Shown here: positions 25,180 through 38,539 of the stretch, in pieces
Position numbering within the stretch: position 1 is the stretch's first letter
Layout: every line of letters starts with the position of its first letter
Assembly (NCBI GenBank): GCA_030141605.1
Contig: JAQGDQ010000178.1
Location: forward strand, 62,001-126,000
Length of the DNA: 64,000 nucleotides
From: Tubiluchus corallicola
Lineage: Eukaryota > Priapulida > Priapulimorpha > Priapulimorphida > Tubiluchidae
Direction of reading: 5' to 3'
Made by a program: the position numbers and the translations under genes
Notes under the pieces: generated by a model
What the model was told of the DNA's origin: nothing
Databases searched by the model: none
Seen by the model: only the letters and a program-made list of their open reading frames with translations

Positions 25180-25960
25180 CAACACTACTGTCACCAGCAC
25201 CAGCACCTGGCATCGCCATCACCACCACACTACCACCATCACAAACACACCTTCAATGCCATCACTACCATCGCCACCCTCATCTACCACCACCATAATC
25301 ACCCCATCACCCCATCACCACTACTACCAGCATCAACATCTGGAATCACCACCATCACGCCGCCACCACCACACCACCATTATCACCAACACCACCACTT
25401 CCACTACCACGTTCAACTACCATCAACACCTAAAATCTACCACTGCCACCAAAAGACCACATCCATTACCTAAAAACCACCACCACCATTACCACCACCA
25501 CGCCACAACCACCACGCCACAACCACCACACCACCATTATCACTAATACAACCATTGCCACCACCACGCTCAACCACCACCAACACCTAAAAACTACCAT
25601 CACCATCTAAAGACTACCACTATACCTAAAAACCACCACCAACACCACCACTACCACAATCTAAAGACTACCACTATACCTAAAAACCACCACCACCACG
25701 CCACAACCACCACACCACCATTATCACTAATACAACCATTGCCACCACCACGCTCAACCACCACCAACACCTAAAAACTACCATCACCATCTCAAGACTA
25801 CCACTATACCTAAAAACCACCACCAACACCACCACCTCCACCACCATCATAACCATCACTACATAATCTCCACCCTCAAATATTACCAGCACAACCAACC
25901 ACAACGGCAGTGACAGCAAGAGGCAACAGTGACGATGACAACGACAACAACAACATCGCC
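25180..25960. repeat. CAC/CAA-rich low-complexity tract with a 184-bp duplication
   Basis: Nearly continuous CAC, CAA and CAT triplets. A block containing CCATTATCACTAATACAACC recurs with its CACTAATACA at 25541 and 25725, an offset of 184 bp, so a composite unit has been tandemly duplicated. Open frames here (His/Thr/Pro rich one way, Val/Met/Trp rich the other) are by-products. Confidence 0.85.
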
Positions 25961-25964
25961 GTTG

Positions 25965-28200
25965 CTGTCAAAGCAATAACAATGATGATAACGAAACAAC
26001 GCCGAGAACAACAACGACAATATCAAAAAGGAAAGCATTAACGAGACGGCGCATGGACGAGAGACACGCTTATCATTAAGTATCAATACGCTCTAATGTT
26101 ATGCAAATAAGGAGACAAGCATCCGGACAGCGTTTCGCTAATGAGTAACATCACTGCAAATCAAATCCGAAGCCATCGTCTTAATCAGCGTTACCTAACC
26201 TGGCTTCATGTAGCCGCGCATGTGCACTGTAAAGCACTACTCTAATTGATACTGCGATGTTCACTCCTCGATTTCTAGCCAGAAATTCGACTGGGCTTAA
26301 TTTCGGTGCATATCAGACAGAGCGATTTTTGTATTTTAAAATCAAGAAACTTTGCTAAAGAAAGAAATTTTGCTTTATCGTGGTACGATCGCGTAAGTTT
26401 CTCTGTTCGCCTGTTTGTTCCCACTGTTTTTGCTGTGCATGTTTTAGCTTGTGAACAGGTGTTGACGTAACAATTTCGCGGATCAAAAATAGTTCAGATT
26501 TTTCGCATTCTTTGACTGTTAATGGTCGCATCATTTGTCTAAATGTTAAGTGTATAAAATTACACACAGTCTTCTGTTTCGAACTGAAATTATCCCACCA
26601 ACCCACCCGTCAGCATATCAAAACATGGTGCAGCATTGCGTGGGTGATTTAAATGATTTCTTGTGACGTCTAATACGTCGTTCCGGTTTCCTGTTGTAGT
26701 ATAATAATCGTTAATAAGTTTGAGAGAATACTTAGGATTGTCAAAAACTGACTACGTTTTCCAAAAATATCTTCTCGACAACTTTGTTGTACTGTCGAAA
26801 TATTCAGAAACTTCAGATAGTTATAATTATTTTTTCAATATCTCTTTTAATAATTTTCTAACAGTTGTATCGACAAAAACCAAAAATTTCGAGTTTTTCT
26901 TTTGTTCAGTATTCAGCCCACACAATGCGAAGCCCATTCCTTTTCAACAAACTATAGAAACTGCTCACTTCATTATCGTAAAGTGGACAGCATAGCGATA
27001 TAATATATAATAATATCTACTGATTGTTACTGATCAAGATTGAACCATTCTTGGAGTTCCAAAACAGCCTGGGACCAGTCAGGGAGGTTTGATCGTCTTG
27101 GGTAAGCAGTTGTAACTACTTAAACTAACCAGTGTAATGTCGTCGTAAATGTTCTTTGCAGGTCGTAAAGTCGGACCATACAGCAGAACCAAACTGGGAC
27201 GTTGATAAAAATAGTTTTTATTTTTTAAACTTAAGCTGGTCCGCGATATTGACTGTACAAATGTGCCTTATATTAGTGTCTACACATTGCCGTGTTTACC
27301 TACTATATAGTATTAACAAATACATCGTAATAGGATGACCATAATTTCATTTATTAGCATTGTCTCTAAACTGCATATTTTATAATTATAATTTGTTTAT
27401 TGCGTTTATATATCACCAACGTTTATTACGTAGAAGGTTTAAAGTGCATTGTCTTAGACACTGCGTCTCGCGCAGTTGGTGTATAAAACATTTACTTCAG
27501 AAATCATACTTAACTCCAGTAGTTTGAGCTGAGATTTAACAACTTTTGAAAAAGACAAATAAACGTTTTATTTAACCCATTATCAACTCCCTATTATAAA
27601 TTTAATCATTTAAAACTCATCACCATAAAACATTATCACCTCAAAAGTGCATTAAGATGAATAATTACTGCAATATCGTAACAACATGGGAAAACTTTTT
27701 ACATTGCTTCTTAGGTCGGCTGATTATTGTGAACTACTAAATTTTTTAGTTTTTATTTTGTTAAATAATTAGCCTGGCATAATTATAACAGGCCGCTAGC
27801 GGCTGATTATGCACAAGAATTTCAACGGCTGACCAATTTCTTGAAGTTAGGGCGCTTATAAAACAGCTGAAGTTATCTAATATTCTCTGTGGGTCCAATC
27901 ATAAACTTAATTATGTGCTTATTATAGAGCACACGCATAGTTTAACTTTATAGTGCTGTATTACTACATTATATAAGCTCATAGAACTAAATTAGCTGTT
28001 AGCGCTTAAGAAACAGTCAGATATATTGCACGAAGAGTGTAGTTTATGATCACTATAAATTCTAAACGTATCTATTTAACTTACAAATATTTGTTGAAGT
28101 TTTATTCTAGTATTATTTCTTTCAGTACCCAAATAACGTCATAAGATATTGAAATGAAAGACTAAAATGATTAGAAATAAACTAGCAACTAAGTTATTTC
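25965..28200. other. AT-rich intergenic DNA; no gene seen
   Basis: A few short frames (26355-26606 minus, 26720-26995 plus) show no known motif. Confidence 0.5.
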
Positions 28201-28229
28201 AACTGAATTAGAAACCACTAACTAATCAC

Positions 28230-28560
28230 CCACTTATAACCCAGTTAACCATTCAACCAACCAAGCAGGCAACAATTCAACCAGCCAACCACTCAACCAA
28301 CGAAACAAGCAGCAATTCAACCAGCGGCAACCAACAAAGCACTGTCTTAGAAATAAAGGACAAAACAACCAAGAAACAACCATGAAAAACATACAAACAG
28401 AGTAATCGACTGATCGGTCAACCAACCAGTCAACTAAGCAACCAGACTGTCAAGTGATAAATTAACTACCAAACAGTCAGTCAGCCAACAATCCAACTAT
28501 CTAGCCAACCAACTAACCAACTGATCATTGATTGATCACTCAATCAAACAACTCTTAACA
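28230..28560. repeat. Degenerate CAAC/CCAA-rich repeat tract
   Basis: Many irregular CAACCAACC and CAACTAACC copies, an eroded tetranucleotide-type repeat. Confidence 0.7.
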
Positions 28561-29033
28561 AAGAAAGTTAGCAAGAAAACAAACAACTAAGAAGTAGCTG
28601 CTCATCCCTCCATAGATTTGGGAGAAATGAAGCTATTTTGCATCATCTTGAATTTCGTATCTTCTGTGATTATAGTTCTCGAGGCATATAGCAATCAGTA
28701 ATAGACTGTTTAAAAGAACATCTATTGTTTTTCAACGTTTTTTTACTTCTCAGTTAGACGTCGCACATAATTATTTTCACGGTACCGTTTCTCTGTGGGA
28801 TTTCTGCTTCATCTTTTCGTCTGCTTCTCAGAAGTCTCTGCGGACTTCGATAAGTTTGTGTCTTAAGATGCACCAAGCGAACGCTTACATGTTTGATGTC
28901 CACTGCCTGATTGTTGTATTGCTTTTGATGTTTAATTAAGCTGTATATGTTTACCTTCTATACAATCGTATTTGCTGTGTACTGTAAGCTATCTAAATGT
29001 TAAAGTATTGTTGTCAACTAGATGAGATTTTAT

Positions 29034-29074
29034 TGTTGTTGTTTGTTTGTTGTTGTTGTTGCTGTTGCTGCCGC

Positions 29075-29129
<55 letters not shown>

Positions 29130-29132
29130 CTG
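29034..29132. repeat. (TTG)n microsatellite
   Basis: Near-continuous GTT triplets with a few GCT/GCC interruptions. Confidence 0.95.
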
Positions 29133-29189
29133 CTGTTACTGGTGTCAATGATATGATGTAGATGATGATTTGTATTTTATTTTCTTCTC

Positions 29190-29422
29190 ACACCTAAATT
29201 ATTCCTCAGTTTAGCAGCACAATGATGGATACATCCAAAAGTGTTTGCGCGACATTTAAAAGCTTACATAAATTAATTCTTAATGAGCTCTCACAGTCAA
29301 TGCGCATGCGCAGGTGAGGATTTAATTGTTTCTGCGTCTCTGAACCGTAATTTCTAAAGGTGGTCAAAAGCAAGTGTTTTTAGTAGACGTCTTTGAAATC
29401 GTTGTTAATTGAAATGGGAAAT
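29190..29422. repeat. 233-bp direct repeat, copy 1
   Basis: Begins ACACCTAAATTATTCCTCAG and ends TTGAAATGGGAAAT. Near-identical to 31481-31714, with only about ten differences by eye. Contains a palindromic TGCGCATGCGCA that resembles an NRF1 site. No terminal TG/CA or inverted repeat was seen, so it is not an obvious LTR. Confidence 0.9.
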
Positions 29423-31480
29423 TTTCGTGGCACGGTATTTTTGCATAGTTGTAAAATAACCGGCTAGTTATTTTGTAGTAAATATTACACATCTACCAAC
29501 CAATATAGATTACAGAACAGTCCCTCTAATAAGCTACCAAGCTCATATCAACATGGTCCGAGACTGCCTAATAATCCGAAGCTTGTGACGGCTGACAGAC
29601 CTCGGCTACTAATCAGAGGCCTGCTCCGGGGAGATACTTCTGACGTGTTGTTGCTCACAAATCTCATTAACAACGTGGAACGCTGACAGGATAATGATGT
29701 CATCAAGCCATCAGCCCAGGCGAACGAATCAAACTTCAATGATTGTCGCTGATCAGGGTCGCTGTTGGCGGTATAACAAAGAAGATGAAGGAAACAGGCA
29801 GTGAGTCACGGCGATCTGTTCCTCTTTTTTCTTTTCTTTTACCCTTCACTCGTTTCTTCTTGCTGCCACTCTCCTTCCATTTTCTTCTCTTTCTTGTTCT
29901 TATGCAACTTTTTTCGTGCAAATTTTCACGTACTGCCCGTTAGTTCTTCAAATACTTTTTTGTTTTCTTGTAATTACTCTCTTTTCGTTTGCTTTCTTTT
30001 CACTTCTCTTTCTGCTCGTTCTTTTTTCTATGAATAATCTTAAAACCTTTACGTGGTCATTTTGTCATTTCACGAAAGTCACTTATCATGTTATTTGGTA
30101 CCTTTTAATGCCAATTTTAAACAACTGATTGTTTTTGTGATGATTCGATCTTGAATAAATCCTTATTTAAATAAGAACAATTTGCTTTTCTACAGTTGAG
30201 ATCCAATTAAAAAATCGCAACTCTTCAAAGCCGCGGGACAGACGAGAAAATGTTTTCAAATTTGACTTTACGATTGACAAAATGACAAAATTAATCGGGA
30301 ATGTGCGTGATAAATAAAATAAACTTGAGTTAAACTGGCCGCGATTATCGTAAAGCAATAATTGTAATCTTGGGATTTACGTGGAATTCACGAGAGAATT
30401 TTGCAAAAGTAAAATGGCAAAATATTCACGACATCATAGAATATTTGCAAACCAGGGCGAGTTTAAAGCAAAACCGGACTCAATATTAAACTGTAGGTCA
30501 AAACAACCTACTTTTTAAAATATTGAAAGGAAATATACCATTTTTTTCAAAAATGACATGTGAAAGAATTATTACCACACAAACACAATTTTGCGTTCGC
30601 GCCACTAGTTCTTTGCTATTACTTGCATTTCGCTATTCGCCAGTTAGACGGGCACTTGCGTCTGCATTTCGGAAACGGATTGCACAAAAATCAGGTGCTG
30701 TACCTCTCAGTTCAGTGGTATTAGTTTGTGGTGTTGATTTAAGTGATTTTAAATTGTAGCCTATTAGAGTTTGTGCCAGTTTGCGTCACCTCTTTAATTT
30801 TGTTGGTCACCAGAGATCACATTTCGTTACTTTTTCAGTTATTCGCTTGCAAAGTAACTCTATAAACATGTTTGTTTTGCCGTGATGCTGCTCTAGTTCG
30901 CGTTACTGTTCACCTACTGAGTTTTTAGATAGTTTTAAATATTGACGTAACAGTAAAGTTACTCCGTAAAATCACTGGAAATAATATTGTCACTCAACAT
31001 TCGGGCTCCAATGAATTTAAATTTCCAGTTAAAAACCTCCCCCTTTTCAAGTTTTCAATGTCATTTGTCAGCAACCCCCTCCCAAAAAATCGCTATTTCT
31101 GAATTAGTGCTTAGTTGATGCGGTTCCAATCCGTCATTTTTTACACATTGCTACACTTTTGTACTGTTTCAGTTACAACAAAGAAAAAATTACAGCCTGG
31201 ATCTTTATTTAGGCGAACTTAAACATTTGAGAAGTTAAAAAAACAATGTTGAAATTATTACCTGCGGCAGAATTAGCGTTTTCTTTTAAATCGTAAGTGC
31301 ACAAAGCAGGGCAAAATAAGAGCTATATTGTTAATTAATTAATCTTAATAATTTATCATAATAAAGAAATATAGTGATTTCCGGTTTCGTATTCTCGGTA
31401 CATTAAATATTCGATTTATAGACTCTCTAAACGAGATGTCCATAATTATATACGAGCCGGCGGTTAATGGATATTAAATT
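29423..31480. other. Spacer between the two 233-bp direct repeats; no gene seen
   Basis: Short frames at 29548-29943, 29736-29921 and 30523-30759 have no recognisable domain. No gag/pol-like motif or primer-binding site was found, which argues against an LTR element. Confidence 0.5.
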
Positions 31481-31714
31481 ACACCTAAATTATTCCTCAG
31501 TTTAGCAGCACAATGATGGATACATCCAAAAGTGTTTGCGCGACATTTAAAAGCTTACATAAATTAATTCTTAATGAGCTCTCACAGTCAATGCGCATGC
31601 GCAGGTGAGGATTTAATTGTTCCTGTGTCTCTGTACCGTAATTTCTAATGGTGGTCAAAAGCAAATGTTTTTTAGTAAACGTCTTTGAAATCGTTGTTAA
31701 TTGAAATCGGAAAT
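31481..31714. repeat. 233-bp direct repeat, copy 2
   Basis: Same orientation as copy 1, about 2.29 kb downstream. Differences are concentrated in the last third. Confidence 0.9.
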
Positions 31715-32955
31715 ACCCGAATATTTATAAAACTTTTTTATCTAACTTATTTATTTGTTGCTAAAATGTGAAATTTAATCAATAATTCTGTAGACAGCGT
31801 CAAAGCACTGGTAGCGTTACAATCTGCGTTGCAAAAAACGCAAATTGTGTTTATTCAGTCGCTGAAAATTTATAAGAAGCTTAAAACCCTTTGTAGTTAA
31901 AATAGGAAAAATGACAAAAGCTCAGTGCAATAATGTCATTGTTGTTGGTTAAATTAACAAGTATGTAAGCTTTGCTTGGGTATACAAATTATAGGTTTAT
32001 ATACTGAAAGTGAAGTATAGAAGTTTTGTCAATAGTTCCTATTTCCAATTATGAAATGCTTCAGTTATACCAAATTCAATATTTTTCGCGGCAGCTAGAA
32101 CAAGAACTTTAAACCGGGCAAGTTGCAGCTGACGAAATTTCTTGATATTTTGCGCGGAATTTCTTATTCGACAAGTTTTTGGGTTTAGCAAAAAAGTATA
32201 AAAAGGGTTAAATCAAAAATGTTGAATCACGTGCACCATACATGAGACTTTGGAGCTTAAATATTTTTGCTTGAGAAAGAAATTGATTCTTATAAAGATC
32301 ACAAAGACAATTGTACATATAGAAACAGGAAGACATTTCAAACCACGTAAGATACCATTACAGCAACGTATTTGTCAACATTGCAATCTAGAATTGCAGT
32401 AGAAGAAGAAGCACGTGTGTTACTACGATGTACAAAACACAACAACCTACGGTCCGACTTTTTCAGTAAAATAAATAACTTTTAATTGCCCAGACTTCTC
32501 TAATATGGGAAAGCAGAACAAATTAATATTTCTTCTATTGACTAATGATACTGAAATTGTAAATCTCGTTTGTAAATTTCTATTTGAGTGTTTTACTATT
32601 AGAAACCTAAATTAAACTACACATACCTTTTATTTTATACAAAACAATAATTTCATAATTATGTACAATTGGAATGTCAACTATAATATCTATCAACAAT
32701 AGGAATTAATTGTTGTCAGGCTTAAATTATTATGTCATCACAATCTATTTTAAATTTTGTAACATGTCTAAGTAGTTAACTTTAGTGTGCTTGTTTTTAT
32801 TTTAATACACTAATTTGTAACTTTGTTGTGGTCAAGCATACATATCAACAGATGTTGTTATGTTTGTAATCGTGTATTGTTATGCTGTTGTATGCTAATA
32901 AACCTAAGCAATCTTAATCTACAGGATACTGGAAAACGTAATTTCTGATGTTTTC
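31715..32955. other. AT-rich intergenic DNA; no gene seen
   Basis: No open frame of note and no recognised repeat. Confidence 0.45.
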
Positions 32956-33197
32956 ATAGCATTTAAGAAAGCTGCGCTAGGTAGCGCTGTCGTTCATAGT
33001 AAAAAACGAAATGTATCGTTACTCATAAGAAATGAACAGAACAGTATAATTGAAATGTCATAATTTACTGCCACGGTTGATTTCAGCCGCTAAATTATAA
33101 TATTTCAATTATTCACTGTTCATTTCCTCTAAGGAATGTGCGTTTCTATTTTCACTATCAGACAACAGCACTAGCTCGCGTAGGGACCTTAAATGCT
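32956..33197. mobile_element. Fold-back (long inverted repeat) element
   Basis: The left arm (from about 32956, with GCTGCGCTAGGTAGCGCTGT, then AAATGAACAG, TAATTGAAAT and ATAATTTA) matches the reverse complement of the right arm ending near 33197. Arms are about 100 bp, diverged, around a loop of roughly 25 bp. No coding capacity. Exact ends and target duplication are uncertain. Confidence 0.6.
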
Positions 33198-33199
33198 GA

Positions 33200-33800
33200 C
33201 AGAGTTACTCTTGGCAGTTTCAAGAAGGACATTACAAATGAATAAGTATCTGAAAGATTTTCAGTGGATTCTAGATCTTGGTAAAATAATGCAGTCAAGG
33301 CTAAGAACGCATTGCAGCAAATTAAAAAGTGATCTAAATGGCTGTTCTGTATGTGGTTAGCAAATTGAAGATGTTAAAACACTATTTCTTGGAATGTAGC
33401 AGATATGACCACATTAGGCATATTATTTTGTATTCAGTCCTTCAGGATTACCAGCTTTCGGTAGATTTGTTATTAAATGGGAGTGACAGGCTTACAGAAG
33501 ATGAAATTCTGTTATGTAGTATCATTGAATTTATTAAACGAAGCGGGAGGTTTAGTGATGATTGATTTAATATTGTATATAAATATACTATAACTATTTG
33601 TACTAATTGCGTTTGTAAAGTATGTATATATTTCAATTTACGTAGTTTACCAAAGATTAATACTAACCTTGTAAACTGAGAAAACATTTTTACTGTAATT
33701 ACATTGTTGTTGTTTATGCTTTATTAACAAACAGCTTTAAATAGGCTTGCCTGCTATTTCATGGACTATATGCAGTATGTTGTTATAATAAATACTTATT
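33200..33800 (+). pseudogene. LINE 3' end fragment with zinc-knuckle tail
   Basis: The frame around 33299 gives RLRTHCSKLKSDLNGCSVCG. After a stop/frameshift, the next frame (33338-33565) gives HYFLECSRYDHIRHI, then LLNGSDRL and FIKRSGRF. The order RLR-G-H, CxxC, HxxxEC, and a terminal FI..S.RF is the usual end of CR1/Jockey-type RT proteins. 5' truncated and inactive. Confidence 0.65.
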
Positions 33801-35555
33801 TAAATCAAATGCTGACAGAATGCCAGAAATTTATTTTCCAGTATTCTGTGTTTTTTTAATCTTCGTAGAACTGCCAGAGTAAAATACTTTTTCTCGTTAT
33901 TTCTACTAAATTGTATTCGAAGAAACATCACGGCCGCAATTTCGTTTACAAAATTTGCTCCTGTCGCTATATTTCATTTGAAGCTTTATGTAAATTGAGC
34001 TGTGGGTATATAATATTGCACTGTTTAGCTATATAGCAGCTCGACAAAGTGTTTTCATGTGATGAGACAGGTAATAAAACTAAAATTCTTGTCACGCTCT
34101 GGCATGTTTTATGAAAATAACCCCCGTAGCGAATTAAATGATGTATAAAAAGAGAAGAAATAGCAGAATACAGAGAGCAGAAGAGATTACAGAAAAATTA
34201 AATAATGTAAATTTATGAAGGCGGTGCAGTATTACCACATAGGCGTCGATGCTGGGGTATTTGCTTTATGATCTGCCAAACCGGGCCTTCGCATTTTACT
34301 ACAATTCGATACTTGCTGACGTGCCTTCGTTTTTGTGTAAAGTTCGGGAAGTGGTCCTAGTGTTGTGGAAGTTGGTATTTGTACATTGTAGTTAGGTGTT
34401 GCCATGTATGTGCTAATCTTGTTACATTCTACTAGCTGACTTACCTTCAATATAATTGCATGGTCGAGCGACTACATACACACTGATCCTCTCCCCTCCC
34501 TATCTTAAATTAATGGTTGTTGCGAAGCTTGTGCAAGTCTGCATAGGTCAAATTCAATACCTGTTTTCCGGCTGTGAAACAGGTTTTACTGAATGTTTTT
34601 AAATTCTAGTTTTGCTCAATGTTCAGTGCAGGAGTTTTCTATTCATGTTTCTATAGTTCAATAAACACTTTTCTGTTGTGTGCAATGCAAATATTTATTA
34701 TTGATATTTGGTTCCTATACATATTTCTGTGTGTCTAAATTCAAACATATCAAAATGACTGAATAACAACTTGAAAAATGACTTTTACAAGTGTCTCAGG
34801 CTGATACTCAAAAATCTCGATACTTTCCAAGTATTAAAGGAAAGGACAAATCACTTAGAATGTTGTTTTTTTTACTGTTATTAATTAAACTTAGAAAAAT
34901 ATAACAAAGAAATTTGCAAAAACAACCTGTCTATAAAGCACAAAGTTAAGTTATACTACCGCTGTGTAGAAATTTTCAGGTGCAGTGGTAGCAGGCAATC
35001 ACTTGAAAATTATGACGTAACTGGTGGACTTGACTTTTCTAAGTGCATCGTGACTTTCCGCAAGTACACGCTTGCTTAAAGTAATTCAGGTTTCTGCAGC
35101 TTACCTAATGTTCATGCAGAAATATCACAAAAATTAGGTATCTTTTTTTGTAAAAACGTATTACTCTTTTGACGGAAATCTACAGTGCGCTTCTTTCCTT
35201 CAGTTGATGAACCACGTTATTGGTGGCAGCATGGAGGCTAAAAATGGAAGCGCCCATGTCTTGAAATTATCATAACTTCAAAGTGATTTTACTAATGACA
35301 CGAGGACCTTATCACACTTTTGTTACTAAATCCTTCTAACATTTTCCACGAGCATAGAAATAAGTCTAACTTCCCAGAAGGCTTCGTCTTTCTTTCAAAT
35401 GTTTTATCTTGTGTGAATAATGTTAAGTGAGTGCCCTCGTTGCTTTGAAAATGATTTTCTTGCTGATGTGACGTACCATGATCGAATGGTCATGGTCTTC
35501 TTCTCCTACTGCTGAAGTGCTATCCTTAATCACTAACCATTATTACTAGAATCTT
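33801..35555. other. Intergenic DNA; no gene supported
   Basis: A 72-codon minus frame (34450-34232) is polar and not recognisable; a splice donor-like GAAGGTAAGT lies at its upstream edge. Not enough for a gene call. Confidence 0.4.
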
Positions 35556-35559
35556 TAAT

Positions 35560-35765
35560 TAGAATCTTCTGATATGTATGAAATCAATGCTGGTGTTCCT
35601 CAAGGATCTGCAGTAATCCCTGCATTGTTTCTGCTGCTTCAACAACAGTTTACCAGATTCCATAAACTTGCTATGGTGTCTATGTCTTTGTGTCATAAAT
35701 GACACGCTGTAAACTCGATATAACGTGCAGCAAGTGTACAACTGCTGAAAAACACTACAGTTCTG
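35560..35765 (+). pseudogene. Degenerate RT core fragment of a LINE
   Basis: The frame ATGTATGAAATCAATGCTGG translates to MYEINAGVPQGS and continues AVIPALFLLL. INAGVPQGS is the conserved RT motif (GVPQGSVLGP-type) of Jockey/I/CR1 elements. The reading frame breaks soon afterwards and the catalytic YADD box is not preserved. Confidence 0.55.
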
Positions 35766-36842
35766 AAGAATGCTGAGTTTGTGAGAAGTAGAAACTTCAA
35801 AAAGCCTATACTTCTAAAGATCAATACTAATATTAGCGACATTCATAACATAGCAACACCTGTACACGCTTCTGATTTTAACCACTTCGACGTGATTACA
35901 CCTGAGGAAAAATTGTGCTGAACGCATGAGGCAATAGCCGTAGCTAAGTACTTGCGTAATTAGCCATCTTAAGCAGCGTGTCCTGGTAACCTTCACACAT
36001 GTTTATATTAGAGGGTAGAGTGTTTTACAGTTATGTATCTTGCGAAAAGTTTAATATCACCGTAGGATGATAACAAATTAATGATTAGGATTAAAGCCAG
36101 CTCTAGCTATGTGCATAGCGATCAATGTTGAAAACAACTAAACGCTTTGCTAGTAAATGGATATCTGGCCGGCAAAAAATTGCCTATATATCGTTTTTTT
36201 AATTATCCTTGATAATAACGCAGGTTCCTGTACTGCCGCCAACATCAAACTAATAACAAGTCTCTAAAGTTAAGTGCTGGATATTGGCTTGTACTGGCAA
36301 CTATGTCGAACCATATAGAAATACACAATTAGGTTATATAAAATTTTGTGCACAAAAGCTGTTTATGTAAGTCCCCATAAAGAATTATTATTTATCCTTC
36401 ACTATTTTTGTCAACTAACTAAACTTCGTGAATGAGCTAACTAAACTGCGGTTCTGGTGCAAATTAAGAGTCACAAACAGCGGCAGTATAAAAATCGTCT
36501 TTATTTTTACATATTCAACCTCGAGCTTCTATGGAACGCTTTGGTAATAGCATACCCATCGTGAGTCAACTAAGCCTTACCTAAAACCAATTTTGCCTAA
36601 CCAAAATCTACAGAAACAGCTTAAGGCTTGACAGTTTTCGCGTATTTTGGCTAAGTAAAATTTTCCGTGTAAATTCTGTTTTTTTTGTTTTTTTTTCTAA
36701 TGATTGTACACCGATACCAGAAACGTTTCACGGTAGTTCAACATTGAATATGTAAGAATAAAGATGAATTTTATACTGTCGCTGTTCTAAGTTTTTCCAA
36801 CTAAATTATTTAAAAAAAATACAGGTGAATCGCGAATATATA
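35766..36842. other. Intergenic DNA; no gene seen
   Basis: May contain eroded downstream parts of the LINE fragment at 35.6 kb. Nothing else recognised. Confidence 0.4.
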
Positions 36843-36850
36843 CTATAGCA

Positions 36851-37165
36851 CAGTGGCTCCCAAACTTTCTCGGACGGTTACCCAAATCGGGAAAACCGGT
36901 GGTGTCCATTACCCCCCACCTAGTACTACTTCTCCAACTCAAAAAGTAAACACACGTATATGCCACAAGCAAGCAAAATTATTTATGTTTGCTCGTGACA
37001 TAAATAAATTTTCAAGTGTTGTTGTCTCTTCAAGAAGAAAACTACGTAAAATGCATTCCGAGCGAAGTTTTAAAAATTTTCAGAGGGATGCCCGTTACCC
37101 CCACCCCCAAAAACACCATATTACCCCCGGGGGGTAATTTACCCCTACTTTGGGAACCACTTGTG
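36851..37165. mobile_element. hAT-type MITE with 8-bp target-site duplication
   Basis: The left end is CAGTGGCTCCCAAACT. The right end reads, reverse complemented, CACAAGTGGTTCCCAAAG. CTATAGCA flanks both sides (36843-36850 and 37166-37173), giving the 8-bp duplication expected of hAT transposons. Internal C-runs (ACCCCCCACC, ACCCCCGGGGGG) are subterminal. No transposase. Confidence 0.8.
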
Positions 37166-37173
37166 CTATAGCA

Positions 37174-38535
37174 AGTCTAGCTGTCATGGCCAAGAAGATT
37201 CACTGAAACGTGGCATTTGTAATAGCCGTTTCTGTTCCGAAGGAATACTGCAAGGTTTGGGTGTACTTTTCAGCACTTGACGTCATTGCTCCTCTTAATT
37301 GCAGATTACCCGCTTGTCTGTTTCACCTTTCAAGAAATATGGTGTTCACAGGGAATCATCATTAATTTTCACCATTAGAGAAGGCAGAAAAGGTCAACGA
37401 CTTGTCTTGTGTAGATTGCATGAATTGCACAGGTTACCTACTCATAAGCTACTTAAATTAGTCTAGTTCCAATTAATGATGTTCTCATCGTATCTATCGT
37501 GCGTAGGAGAATATTAATAGTTTACGACTGCTAGAACACCTGTTACCCTAATGTACTTGATACTATGACTACGTAAAGTATGGTAGGTGTTCTGCAGTAC
37601 CAATACACTGTGGCCAGAAAAGGAATCATACGAAGTAATTTGTAATTTTGAGTGTTCACTACTTAGAAACGTAAAAAATTTCAAGTTTGAATAGTGGCTG
37701 TTGAATTACCAAAACACGAAAGTTTTTGCAAGACAAGCTAAATAAGAAATTCAAGTTTTAACGTAACTTTTAATTTACCGAAGATTTTACAGTGACAACA
37801 CAGTACATACCTGTAAACGCTTATGGGTTCAAAAACGAACACCGAAATGTTTTACTGACAAGTTTCCTTGAAACATCCCCCAGTACGTTTATTTGTATTT
37901 TCACCACATTTTTTATCCAAGGTAAAATTCATCTATTACTTGCTTTACTGATTCGTTCCTTGCAGTTAATTCCATTTTCCTATCAGATGCCATGGAATTC
38001 GGAAGAAAAATTTTCCTAGAATTTATTCTTTAACAAATCTATAGATACTAGGAATACTCGGTGAAACTAGGGATACAACTATCGTACTGCCTTTCATGTT
38101 AACTAACAAGATAGACCCTCACACTTGAAATAAAAATTAAATGACATCTCAAGTTTCGAGCACGATATAGATTAATTCCAATATTAGATAACAAGCATTT
38201 CAGTTCAATTCAGTTTTATTGCACAAATATTTCAGCTACAGAGTCCACTGGCAAATTTTACATTTAACAAAGGACCCATTGTTTAAAAACACAAACAACA
38301 ACAAAGGGAAAAACAGAATTGCAGAGCGATTAACATTAAATTACAGATCGTTAGCAGCATCAGAACAAACAAGAGTTATAACAATATCCGTCTGAAATGT
38401 TTGATCTGTTCCTATAACTTGTGAAACGTTTAGCAAACTGAAAATATTGCACAAGACATTAAAATGATAAATAATACTCATCAGTCGTAATTAACAACTA
38501 CGACAAAATAATTTGTTAACGAACAAACCAACAAA
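37174..38535. other. Intergenic DNA; no gene seen
   Basis: One 75-codon frame (37792-38019) without known motif. Otherwise AT-rich. Confidence 0.45.
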
Positions 38536-38539
38536 CACA

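Noticed and set aside
25156-25546. His/Thr/Pro-rich proteins
   Set aside because: Low-complexity CAC repeat translation only.
29190-31714. LTR retrotransposon flanked by 233-bp LTRs
   Set aside because: The repeats lack TG...CA ends, no primer-binding site or polypurine tract was seen, and the spacer has no gag or pol motif.
34232-34450. Terminal exon of an unknown minus-strand gene
   Set aside because: The only splice-like site nearby is a donor in the wrong place, and the peptide is not recognisable.
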